Of a DNA stretch of 45,012 nucleotides, positions 19,481-29,800 are shown piece by piece. The number at the start of each line of letters is the position of its first letter. Position 1 is the first letter of the stretch. The position numbers and the translations under genes were made by a program. This stretch comes from Perkinsus olseni (lineage: Eukaryota > Perkinsozoa > Perkinsida > Perkinsidae), in assembly GCA_013115135.1 (NCBI GenBank), contig JABANP010000436.1, positions 1 through 45,012 on the forward strand. Reading direction: 5' to 3'. The notes under the pieces are model-generated. The model made no database searches. It worked only from the letters and a program-made list of their open reading frames with translations, and was not told where the DNA came from.

Positions 19481-20649
19481 ACAAGTGAGCAAGCAAGAAT
19501 GACAATATCACAAGCAAGTTTGACATTAAACATGCAACTCTGCAAGTTTCCCGCGGGCGGCGCCGCACGCGCAATGGGATATTAGCCGTTGGAGCCAGGG
19601 TGGTTCAAGTGGAAAGAATCATTTTTCCTTTCCGTAGCTTTCTCAAGGAAACTTTTCAGGAAGGGATACTCCCGGAAAGAATGCAAATTCAAGGAAATTT
19701 GTTAAAAAACCAACAATTTGGCTCAGTTTTTGCCACTTTTGGGTATTTGGGGTCTTATATTCTAAATAACCTCTAGCTCACCTCGGCGATGTGGTTCGGC
19801 TGCCCCTCAGTTGTTGCAAGGTGACCCCATTTTATTGGCCGAGGACATGGCGCGCCTTACGCGGTACATCGCCCCACGCCCCAATGTCGAGGAGGAAGGG
19901 AGTCGAGCAGATAGCCATAACCTCGCGTACAAATGCCGACTCATGTAGCCAGGCGATAATTGGAATGTTGCTGAGGGGTCGCTCGTCAATGTAGTTGTGT
20001 TAGTGCACAACTAAGATCCTTAGCTGAGCTTGCCGATAGTGAATGAGTTTATTAGTGTGATCGTGGATAGAATCTCAGTATTCCACTGAACCATCGACTT
20101 GAGTATCGTCATAGTACTACCATCTCACTGTTGACCCTCACAGCGAAGCTCAGAATAGAGACCCGGGCATTCTGAGTATATGATTGACACAGCGATACTA
20201 CTCAACAGTGTTGAGTCAACACAAATGCCTTCGCATACCAATACTGCGACATCACAACGCTAAGAATATATACAGGTCATGCCAGTCAACACTGAACAGC
20301 GCTGACGAACACTGAAGAGCCAGAAATGAGGCTAGCTTGATGGGCGCTTGACGGTTCATCGGAGAGCAATAAAAACACGCAGACTATGAGTGAGCAATGG
20401 GCAGGGGCTTAGCTCGGAGCACATACATGCAATGAGTTGCATTTGAGTCCGGAGCTATCGACCAGACCGGGAAACAAATAGCAAGGATTTCACCCCTTTG
20501 AGGGAGCATCTTTCCCATACAGTTCCACATTGGCCCTTCGCGCCGCTGTGGTTCACCAGCAAGAGACCCCGTGGAACGTAGCTGAGCCTTCTGCTGACTC
20601 AGAAGTGGCGAGACTTTAGCTAATGTCGGAGCTTAATCAGCAGCATCAG
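19481..20649. other. Intergenic DNA; right part belongs to a tandem segmental duplication
   Basis: From about 20000 the sequence parallels the DNA from about 23590 onward: GTGAATGAGTTT, TCTCACTGT(T/G)(G/A)A, CTCACAGCGAAGCTC, and the block around 20290-20400 that matches 23870-23985. Together these form the 3' flanks of members D and E. From 19481 to 20000 I see no gene. Confidence 0.55.
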
Positions 20650-23030
20650 TCAATTTCCAAAAGCCTGATAACCAGCAGGTCGATGCAACATTTCCTCTCC
20701 GGAGGCTCCAAGGGCTCGTGTTGAAGCGCCCGCTTCCGTGCCACCCACGTTTTCGATAAGATCGAAGAAACCGGCGCTGAGGTCACTGGGACTCCATGAA
20801 AGATCGTTATAAACAACCTCATTCAACATATCATCGGGAAGGTAGGAAGCTTGCGACCCTTGCATGAGTTCCTCCAACGGCCAATCATTTGCTCCGGCGA
20901 AGAGTGGGAGATCTTTACCATAATCGCTTTGGTGTCCCCTATTTTGGAGGAACGACTTGAGTGCAGTCTTGGATCCGGTGAGGACAAGTCTAGTAGCCTC
21001 ACCGAACCTCATTGGGTACCTTCTCTTTTTGATAACCAGGTCCACCTGCAACAACGGCGAGGTGCAAACCTCGAGATCAACCGAACTCATCCCTGGCAGG
21101 CGTCTCAAAGCGAGCTCATCGGACAGGTGTCTGAAGGCCCATGTAGTTCTCCCGAGCGCTACGTTGTCTCGGTGATCGAACATGTAACAGTCGTCGAGTA
21201 GACTCGCCACAATTCTGTGAGGGCCCACCGATACTGGCGTTGCTAATCCCGGAATCCAGAATTTGAACTGGCACTCCAAATCGGTCGTAAGATTCATCTC
21301 CACCTCCGTCAAGTTGAGAATAGGAAAGACGTTGTGGTAGACACCGGGCGGCGGTGGTCTGGCCGCTAGCTTCGGCTCGACCCGACTCTTAGGTTGGCGG
21401 CGTGACTGTTTGAGAGGGCCGGAGGGAGAGCTTTCTGTTGCTGCTCTTTTCCTTCCCGGCACACCAGTAGCGATCGAATGGGCGTCGTATTGGTCTCCAC
21501 CCGCCCATCTTCTCCCAGAGATAGTTTCGGAACCTTCAGCAGGAGAATCCGGAGAGTTCGAGAACTGTAATGTGGCTGTTGCCAAAGGAGGCTTTAGCTT
21601 CATCGCATACCGCTTCACGCCGATAACTAATTCAGTTTGCATTTGCGTTGCGAAGCAGACTTTGAACAAACTCGAGCTTATCCTCCCGTGGTTTTGCCGA
21701 GCAAGGTCATCAGATAACCGGTTGAATGCCCAGGTTACTTTCATGCGGGATGACGCATCGTCGGAGTCGAACACGAGACACCAGCTGTGAAGGCTAACAG
21801 CCATCTTGCACGGACCGACTTTCCGCGGATTCTGCGACCAAGCGTAATGAAACTCGAACCAGCAAGTGAGCGACTCCTTCACCAAGGTCATCTTCACTTT
21901 CTCAAAGCCAGGAATGGGCTCGTCATTTTCGTAGACACCGGAAGGAGGAATCTTTGCCCTCGGTGCTTCGCGCTGAGAGCCAGCCATTGATGGCTGTGGT
22001 TGCCTAGTATGAGGCTCAGCTGCCGTAGTCCTCTCCACAGGCTCGGGGGTACCCTGGTAGCTTTGAGCGTTCATGGGGTTCAAATAGTCACGCCCTGCCG
22101 TTTCCTGACGGCGTGCTCTCTCAGTAGCTTGCCCGTGGTCGTGAGTGCTACCCCCAGGAAGCACTACATCGGCCTTGCGCAAGACTAGTGCGTCACCCTC
22201 GAATACCAGTAAGGTAAGCGTGCCGGACGTGGTCTGACAGACCTTCATGTCACGCCAATCGAGAAGCGAAGCAAAGATGTCGGGACGGGTTTCTTCCAAC
22301 TTCTCGAAGCTCCGGGTGAGCAGCCGCCTCTCAAAAAGCTTCTTCTTAGAAAACACCAAAAAACCAGCCCCATCGGGCTCCAACTTGTGCGGACCAACAG
22401 AAGTCGGCAGCGTCATGCCGGACAGGAAGAAGTGGAGAGACGTCATTATATCAGGCTCTATCACCACGAGAATCTTCGTTAAGTTGTCGACCGCAGCTAC
22501 GCTCTCGTACGTACCGGGTTCGATGGCGCTATGCACAACGATACTGCCATTAGCGGGGACCAGTCCGAAGAAAGCGACAAGTATGAGCTCTCGCACCATC
22601 ATGTCAATAGGATAACAACACTGATGATAAGGAAGTAGCGGAAACGCAAAATTTTCCCGCCTCTTGTATCTCGTCCGCGCATCAGAGCTCGTCCCGTCAT
22701 CGAAGACCAACGCCGCACACGATCCACCATCATGGAAACTATTGAGCGTGGAGCATGTTGTTGTAAAAGTGACCTTCATTAATTTGTATTCCTCAGGAGG
22801 CGTAGAAAATCAGCAGCTTCCTCGGGGCTCAACTCGAGGATTGTCAAGGATTCTCGGATGGCCTGAGAAATGCAACAGCAGCGTTACTGAACTGCCATGA
22901 ACCCGGTGGCGATTCATACGCGGGCAAGAGAATCTCTGCCTTCAGTCGAGCCTCTCTCATCCTGACCGAGTGACACAAGTGTTATCCTGAAGAGCACCGC
23001 ATATCCGAGCTCGAAGCGTGCGTATCGCGG
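20000..23030. repeat. Tandem segmental duplication, left copy (carries member D)
   Basis: This 3-kb block is alignable by eye with about 23590-26300: the downstream flank, the gene (20650-22602 versus 24207-25872), 170 nt of immediate upstream DNA, and about 250 nt further upstream sharing AGCAGCTTCCTCGGGGCTCA and GTGTTATCCTGAAGAGCACC. The copies differ by a deletion of domain 2 and several small indels, so the duplication is not recent. Confidence 0.75.
20650..22602 (-). CDS. Secreted three-domain family protein with acidic tail (family member D)
   Basis: Unrecognised family; the most complete member, about 650 residues. I choose the ATG pair at 22602 (MMVRELILVAFFGLVPANG, a good signal peptide) because the tandem paralog begins at the same place; the frame is open upstream to 22779 but that extension is not conserved. 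Domain 1 spans about 29-130, domain 2 about 225-335 (from YENDEPIPGFEK), domain 3 about 425-535 (from YHNVFPILNLTE). Linkers are Ser/Pro/Gln-rich; the one before domain 3 is strongly basic (GRKRAATES, KQSRRQPKSR). The last 110 residues contain SKTALKSFLQNRG and an acidic, aromatic segment NDLSWSPSDL. Presumably exported; ligand and role unknown. Confidence 0.8.
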   Translation of the reverse strand: MMVRELILVAFFGLVPANGSIVVHSAIEPGTYESVAAVDNLTKILVVIEPDIMTSLHFFLSGMTLPTSVGPHKLEPDGAGFLVFSKKKLFERRLLTRSFEKLEETRPDIFASLLDWRDMKVCQTTSGTLTLLVFEGDALVLRKADVVLPGGSTHDHGQATERARRQETAGRDYLNPMNAQSYQGTPEPVERTTAAEPHTRQPQPSMAGSQREAPRAKIPPSGVYENDEPIPGFEKVKMTLVKESLTCWFEFHYAWSQNPRKVGPCKMAVSLHSWCLVFDSDDASSRMKVTWAFNRLSDDLARQNHGRISSSLFKVCFATQMQTELVIGVKRYAMKLKPPLATATLQFSNSPDSPAEGSETISGRRWAGGDQYDAHSIATGVPGRKRAATESSPSGPLKQSRRQPKSRVEPKLAARPPPPGVYHNVFPILNLTEVEMNLTTDLECQFKFWIPGLATPVSVGPHRIVASLLDDCYMFDHRDNVALGRTTWAFRHLSDELALRRLPGMSSVDLEVCTSPLLQVDLVIKKRRYPMRFGEATRLVLTGSKTALKSFLQNRGHQSDYGKDLPLFAGANDWPLEELMQGSQASYLPDDMLNEVVYNDLSWSPSDLSAGFFDLIENVGGTEAGASTRALGASGEEMLHRPAGYQAFGN

Positions 23031-24206
23031 AAAAAGTAGCTCGAGAGCCAGTCCCACATGTCCCGGAAAACAGTAACGGAGACGCTGTGTTCCGTTGTCT
23101 GCCTCCGTGTCTCCCGTCTCTGCTTCCCCCGCCAGGGCGCGCCGCGCCGCCGCCGTGGAACTACCAACAGCGCGAGGGTAGAGCTACTCAAATCTGATGA
23201 CTGATCGCAACTACAGATTCTTGATTCTTGTTGCGAAGAATCATTCTTCGCATTCTTCAAGAATGCTAATGCATTACGCAACACGCACGAAGTGTATCAC
23301 AAAATAGTGTCGACACGCATCAGCGTAGTTGCCGTTTGTTGGGAACCACCTCTCCAATAGTTGTTTATTCGGATACACTAGTGGTGTAACACCACGGTGT
23401 TCGATCTCTCTCTACGGCGTGTGCAGATCAATGATATCTTAGCGCCCTCTATGTGCTTGCTCTAGTGGGAACCTAGTAGTTACTATTGAGACTCATTTCA
23501 ATGTATGCACAACTAAGAAGTATCAAGGGCCCAACTTCTTTTCCTGTGTCCCAATTTCCGTCACAGTGTCGAATAATAATTCGATAGCTCGTCTTTGTTT
23601 GCACAACTATGAGACCTTCACTTAGCTTGACGCAAGTGAATGAGTTTGTCAGTATCACCGATGATAGAATTTCAGGATTCTACTCGACTCTTTCGAGTAC
23701 TCAACTGATTAACAGTAATTCACGTACCGTCTCACTGTGAACTCTCACAGCGAAGCTCGGCTCACGGACCCAGGCATTTTGAGTATAATTAACACAGTGA
23801 TGCTACACAACACAAATGCCTTCACACACCAATACTTCGTGATCACAACACCGAGAATGCATACTTTTCACGCCAGTCAACACTGAGCAGTGTTGACAAA
23901 CGCTGAACAGCCAAGAAAGAGGTGAGATTGCAGGGCGCTTGACGGTCTATCGGAAAGCGGTAAAGATACGCAGAATTGCCCGGACAGCTCCCCATTAGCG
24001 CTTCGAATCGGCGAGGTTGAGCAGCCAGACACCGTGGAGAACGTAGCTGAGCCTTCTGCCGACTCAGGAGTGGTGAGACTTCAGCTGATGTCGGAGGTTT
24101 ATCAGCAGCATCGGCCAGTTTTTCACCAGCCGGCGAACCAGCAGGTTAATGCAACACTTCCTCTCCGCAGATTCCTCGAGCTCATCCAGAAGCGACTGTT
24201 TTCGAG
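22603..24206. other. Intergenic DNA between members D and E
   Basis: 22603-23030 is the duplicated upstream flank of member D (paralogous to 25873-26300). 23062-23388 repeats the region upstream of member C (17602-17920). 23590-24200 is the 3' flank of member E, paralogous to 20000-20650. I find no further gene. Confidence 0.55.
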
Positions 24207-25872
24207 CTAGCCACGTTCCGGTAAATCGAAAAGACCGGGGTCAAAGCTGCTGGGGCTCCAAGAAAAATCATCATCAACAACCCCGTCCAGAATATCATCG
24301 GCGGGGTAGGAAGCTTCCGACTCTTGCATGAGTCCCTCCAACGTCTGATGATCTCCTCCAGGATCAAGAGGCCGAAGATCTGTACCACCATCACTCTTGT
24401 ACCCCCTATTTTGGAGGAACGATTTGAGTGCAGCCTTGGTACTCCCAGGAACTCGTACAGCAGCATCTCTCCGCGGCACATCCGTCTCTGCAGCCTCGCT
24501 GGGTCTTATTGGATACTTCACCGCGTTACCAATCGAATCCATTTGCATTGAGGAGGGGCTATCTTTCAACTCTCGCGTGAGATCCCCCAACGGCTGAAGA
24601 TTTGCTCCGGCGTCGAAGGGCTGAAGATCTGTACCATCATAGTTCTGTTTTCTCCTATCTTGGAGGAACAACTTGAGCGCAGCTTTGGCAGCACTCCCAG
24701 TGACAAGTCCAGCAGGGAGCCTCGCTGGGCCTCATTGGATACCTTATCGCTCCAATAACAAGATCTACCTGCTCTGAGGACGAGGCGCGAACCTCGACAT
24801 TATTCATGTAGATCCTCGACAGGTTTCTCCGAGCAAGCTCATCGGACAGGTGTCTGAAGGCCCATGCAGTTCTCCCGATGGCCACGTTGTCTCGGTGATC
24901 GAACTTGTAACAGTCGTCGAGTAGACTCGCCACAATTCTGTGAGGGCCCACCAATACTGGCGTTGCTAATCCCGGAATCCAGAATTTGAACTGGCACTCC
25001 AAATCGGTCGTAAGATTCATCGTCACCTTCGTGAAGACGAGAATAGGAAAGACGTTGTGGTAGATTCCGGGCGGCGGTGGTCTGCCCGCTAGCTTCGGCT
25101 CGATTCGACTCTTAGGTTGCCGGCGTGACCGTTTGAGAGGGCCAGAGGAAAGGTTTCCTGTTGCTGCTCTTTTCTTTCCCGGCACACCACTAACGATCGA
25201 ATGGCCATGGCCCTTGTCCCCACCCGCCCATCTCCTCCCAGAGATAGTTTCGGAACCTCCAGCAGGCAAATCAGGAGAGTTCGAGACCTGTGATGTGGCT
25301 GTTGTGGCTGTATCGGAGATACCCTGGAAGCCTCGAGTGACCATAGAGCGCGAAGGGGCGTCCCCCGCCGTTTCGTGATGGCGTGCTCTCTCAGGAGCCT
25401 CCACGTGGAGGTGAGCGCTGCCTCCAGGGAGCACTCCATCAGCCTTGCGCAAGAGAAGCGTCTTGCCATCAAATACTAGTAAAATGAGAATGCCGGACCT
25501 AGTTGGACAGACCCTAATGTCACGCCAATCGAGGTGCGGAGCGAAGATGTCCGGGCGGCTTTCCTTCAGCTTCTCGAAGTTCCGGGTGAGCAGCCGCCTC
25601 TCGAGGAGCTTCTTCTGGGAATACACCAAACAACCAGCCTCGTCCGGCTCCGTTTTGCGCGGGCCAACGGAAATTGGCAGCGTCATGCCGGACGGGAAGA
25701 AGTGGAGGGACGTCATCATATCAGACTCTACCGCCACATGGATCTTCGTTAAGTTGTCGACCGCAGCTACGCTCTCGTACGTACCGGGTTCGACGGCGCT
25801 ATGCACAACGATACTGCCATTAGCGGGGACCAGTCCGAAGAAGGCGACAAGTATGAGCTCTCGCACCATCAT
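24207..25872 (-). pseudogene. Frameshifted paralog lacking domain 2 (family member E)
   Basis: The start (ATG at 25872) and signal peptide are nearly identical to member D. Domain 1 is intact. The coding sequence then jumps in frame from the first linker to the linker before domain 3 (SQVSNSPDLPAGGSETISG matches the pre-domain-3 linker of D), so domain 2 was cleanly deleted. Domain 3 ends at RYPMRPSEA, where a net 4-nt length difference from D (near 24715) shifts the frame; the first frame stops at 24655. The tail continues in another frame to 24207 and contains the AALK(S/L)FLQ(N/D)R unit twice and the acidic motif DDFSWSPSSF. It is either a pseudogene or yields a 405-residue protein without the tail. 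Confidence 0.75.
24340..24746. repeat. Direct tandem duplication (about 245-nt period) in the tail of member E
   Basis: The block around 24590-24746 (GAAGATCTGTACCA...TTGGAGGAACAACTTGAG...CTCGCTGGG) recurs at about 24345-24525 (GAAGATCTGTACCA...TTGGAGGAACGATTTGAG...CTCGCTGGG). Member D has this unit once. Divergence between the copies indicates an older event than a recent slip. Confidence 0.75.
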
Positions 25873-26880
25873 GGCAATAGGATAACAACACTGATGAGGA
25901 GGCAGCGGAAACGCGAAAACCTATCTTTGCACGTTTCGTGTCTCCCTTCTGAACATCAGCGCTCGCCAAGTCGTCGAGGAGAACGCCCTCACGGTGCACC
26001 ATCATGGAAACTATTGAGTGTTGAGCATGTTGTGGTGCTTCATGAATTTACATGCCGCAATGGGCGTAGAAAATCAGCAGCTTCCTCGGGGCTCAACTCG
26101 AGGATCGTCAAGGATTCCCGAATGGCCTGAAGGTTGTCTCTGAACTGTCATGAATCCGACCCCGATTCCCACGCGAGCGAGAGTGTCTCTGCCTTCAGTC
26201 GAGCCACTTTCATCCTGACCGAGTGACGCGAGTGTTATCCTGAAGAGCACCGCATATCCGAGCTCGAAGCGTGCGTATCACAAAAAAAGCCCGAGAGCCA
26301 GTCTCACATGCGCATGTCAGTGTCGTCATCGGCCGACCCCAAAAGCCTTTCGGATGATATATCTCCGCTAGTCGACTCCAAGACGCTCGAAACGTCCGAC
26401 GCCTCGGGCCTAACCGTCTGGACAGGCTGACGCGAGCCCATCTCCGAGTGCGCTGAAGGACAGAGGGTGCATCACAGGAGGAGACTTTTCACGATGCTGG
26501 AAAAGATACAAAACTCATTATGAGTTCTCATACAAGACGTCCACTGGCTACCCACACGGAAACTGGACACCACACCGCAAGCTAGTCATGAAATACTTGA
26601 GCGTATCATTGACGCCATTACTGTAGGGAATGCTTTGGTTCGTTCATCGCGCAAGGCAAATGAGGGCGGGCAGAGACAAACCCGACCTCGAAGAGTCCAG
26701 GACTCTCATAAGCGTATGGCATGGAAGTGATGATACTATTGCTGGTCGACCGGTGCCCACCTGCAGGCCTTTGCATCTGCGCCACGTGGTGAGTTGGGAG
26801 GTGCGCGATGCTACGTCGGACAGGCGCTACCCGAGTGGTCTGCTTCCGAGCCCGCCGACCCTAAAATATGAAAAATCAGT
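25873..26880. other. Upstream flank of member E, then unassigned sequence
   Basis: 25873-26300 parallels 22603-23030. From 26300 to the last exon of the coiled-coil gene at 26881 I see no repeat, gene or RNA. This stretch separates the secreted-protein cluster from the intron-rich region. Confidence 0.5.
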
Positions 26881-29800
26881 CTACCCAGCTGCATCGCACC
26901 GCATGTAAGACGGCGCCACAAACCACGCAGTGAAATAGGTTACTGCTTCTTCCTGAGCGCGCCTGGCTTCCTGCTCCCTCAGAGAATGCACTTCCGCGGT
27001 TACCTGCAAATTTAATGAAGCAACTGGGGACCACAAGAAATCCTGCGCGTTCGAAGTATGCCGGTGCCATGAACCCTCACGGAGAAGACAAGCGGCAAAA
27101 CCGCCACTGAAGAACCGTTCAAAATACGCTGCGCTCGCACTGGATATGCAATTCGAGTAACGCAGCGTTTTTCAGGAATGAACGGAGATCCTACACCGAG
27201 CAACTGCTCGCCGCTACAACTGATACAAAGTTGTGAGACCTCTCAAGCAAAGAGCTATATGCAACAGGCTGGGCTGGTCCTCCACGAGAATACCGGCTCG
27301 GTATTGTCGGTGTTTGACTGCAATCTTACACACAGTGAAAAAAGTGCATTCGATTGGTGAGCGCCCCCGAAGGACCCCAACACACCGTGAGGTGACGCCT
27401 CGCTACTCACCTGCTCGAGCTTTGCCTTAGTGACTTCCAGTTGCCGCTTTAACCGTTCCAACTCAGCCCGCAACTTGCTCTCTCTTTCCTTGCCTTCCGC
27501 TTCTGCCCGGCTAGCTCTCGACAGAGCCTACAAAAAACAGATAACAATGATGACATCACGAAGAAGTCTTTCTCGGCCCGCCAGAAGCGGAAACCCTCCG
27601 AGCTACCTCCTGGGCTTCCATCGCTTTACCCTTCATCTGCTCCGCCATCCTGGCTTGTCGCTGCGCGTCCGCCCGGGCATTTTTGAGTCGGGTCTCAGAA
27701 TCATTTATTTTGGCTTCGACTTCGATTCCATGACACTTGGTCGCCGAAATCTCTTTTCTTAAATCGTTGATAGTCGCCTAAAAACACCCCAAAATTAGTC
27801 ACCCGGTTTCTGCGCGGTCTACATAACACAATAATTGGGCGTGGCCACTATGTTGTGCCACTCGGGTGTATCGGGTGACATAGGATGCAACACACAGGAA
27901 ATGGTGTTCTAAGCCATATTAAGCCATGTATTTCATGGAGAAAGTGTCTCGCCTCGAGCACAGCGGAGCGAAGCCCATCACACAAGCTTCACTAAACAAG
28001 CGTACAGTCACGAGCTCTATTCTGTTCACATCGTGAACTAATTCGTCGTGAAAATCGCAAAAATTCAGATTTTCCCGCTATTACAAAATTGCTGCCCTCA
28101 ATAAGTCGAACTGCCTTAGTATTTTGATGAGAGTTATTCAATAGTTTTATCGATCAGCTGCTTCATCGACGGTGTCCTCGTTTCAGAGAGCGATAAGTGA
28201 ATTTCGCACCACTGGTGAGTGTAACCAGGTGTACTGCTCTATGTGTTCTAAACCTGCGATGAGATTGTGTTGACGTCTACTTGTGTATTCTGTCTCCAGT
28301 ATCTTAGCGCGAGCTAGTACTGGTCTGAGTTACTGTCCTTTCATTAGTAAGGATATTAAGTTAAGCCTTTAACAACTCTGTGTGAGTGTAGTTGTAGTGG
28401 TATGAACAACATTCACTACAACCCGTCCTCTACTAGCCCGATCTACTCACGTTACGTTCTACTATTACATCACACGGCACGACATAGTACGCCTCTGTCA
28501 GACCGTTCTGCGAAAGCATTTCCCATCCTAGTGTATTCTGAGCTTTCCACTACAATCAGAAAAACCCACATCCCGAGACTTTAGATCCCTCCGACAGCAT
28601 TTCAGTTTGGCCACCACCTCGCTATCCGCCTCGCCTTTGCGATTTTCGCCCGCAGCCTGAAGCTCGCCACGATCACCGCAGAAAAGGAACCATCACGAAT
28701 CACCTCCGCGGCGAGCAGGGCTCGCTCCTTCTCCTTCACAGACTCTCGTGCCACTCTGAGTTCTTCGCGTAGGGCGCGTATTTTTATCTCTTGCTGACTG
28801 AAGCAAGGGCCCAGCTTGGATGCTCGACAATTGCGCGATGAGACGACGCTGCCATCCGCCACCCCACTTGGTCTTTTGCTTAGTCCGTCGCAATTCTTCG
28901 ACCGCCTCTGTCATCTCAGCCATCACATTAGCCTTATCGATTCTTTCAGTTTCTATTACCTACAAAGACAGTCCATGCAACACAGAGTATTCCTAATCTA
29001 CCTCCCATCCGAGAACGGGCGGCCACGAGCGATGCCGCGCGGGAGGTCAAAAAAAGGAAAACGACGCAAAAAATCGAAAAATACGCAGAAAAAACACCCG
29101 CGATTTTCTTGCCTTGTTCAACCGGCGCAACTCCTCATTAGCATCAGCCAGCCTGCGACTCGTCTCTATCCGAGCCACCCGTTTCTCCTCTCGACACTCG
29201 GCCAAGTCCCTCTTCAACTGCTCCCTCTCATTACGCAGATTCCCAATTTCCTATCGAGCCAAAAATCATACCAATACCCGTCCCTTGGCGGAGGAGGGTA
29301 CCTCTCTGAGCGTTCTGACCGTTTCCAAACGCCATGGGTTGCCGGATGACGCCTTAGGAGCGATCCTGGACGGCGGTGGCGCTGTCACCATCACCATGCG
29401 GCGTCGGGGAGGTGACGAGGATTGCGATCGGATTAGGTTGGCCGTCATTTTCTGAAGCAGGAAGCACGTTGTGTAAGTTGACGTCAGAAGTCGAGCAGAT
29501 TTCGCTCCGTCAAGAATGGTCTCTCAAGTACGGAACGCCCACTATATCCGATCTCACTCCTAGATAAAGCCTGGGAATCAGTACACCATTCTCGGCACTG
29601 CTGCTGGTATCAACGGTACAGTAGTGTAATATACTCTAATACCACAACAATCGGATACTACAGCATACTCGATGGTATGCTAGTATCGTCAGGGAGTCAG
29701 TATACTATCTCATTACAACGACTCGCATAATTCGCAGCGAAGCCGCCTGCGCGGATGCATTCGCGGACTTCACCGAATCCTCAAGGATGATGATCTCGGC

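Larger units (their letters stand above)
23590..26300. repeat. Tandem segmental duplication, right copy (carries member E)
   Basis: Partner of 20000-23030, in the same orientation. The copy is shorter because the gene inside lacks the middle domain, although its 3' end carries an extra internal duplication of about 245 nt. Confidence 0.75.

Noticed and set aside
20650..22779. Member D starting at 22779
   Set aside because: The extension has no signal peptide and is not open in the tandem paralog; both paralogs share the MMVREL start.
28816..29349. Plus-strand 177-codon frame
   Set aside because: Antisense to exons 28868-28959 and 29113-29250 of the coiled-coil gene; composition is low-complexity.
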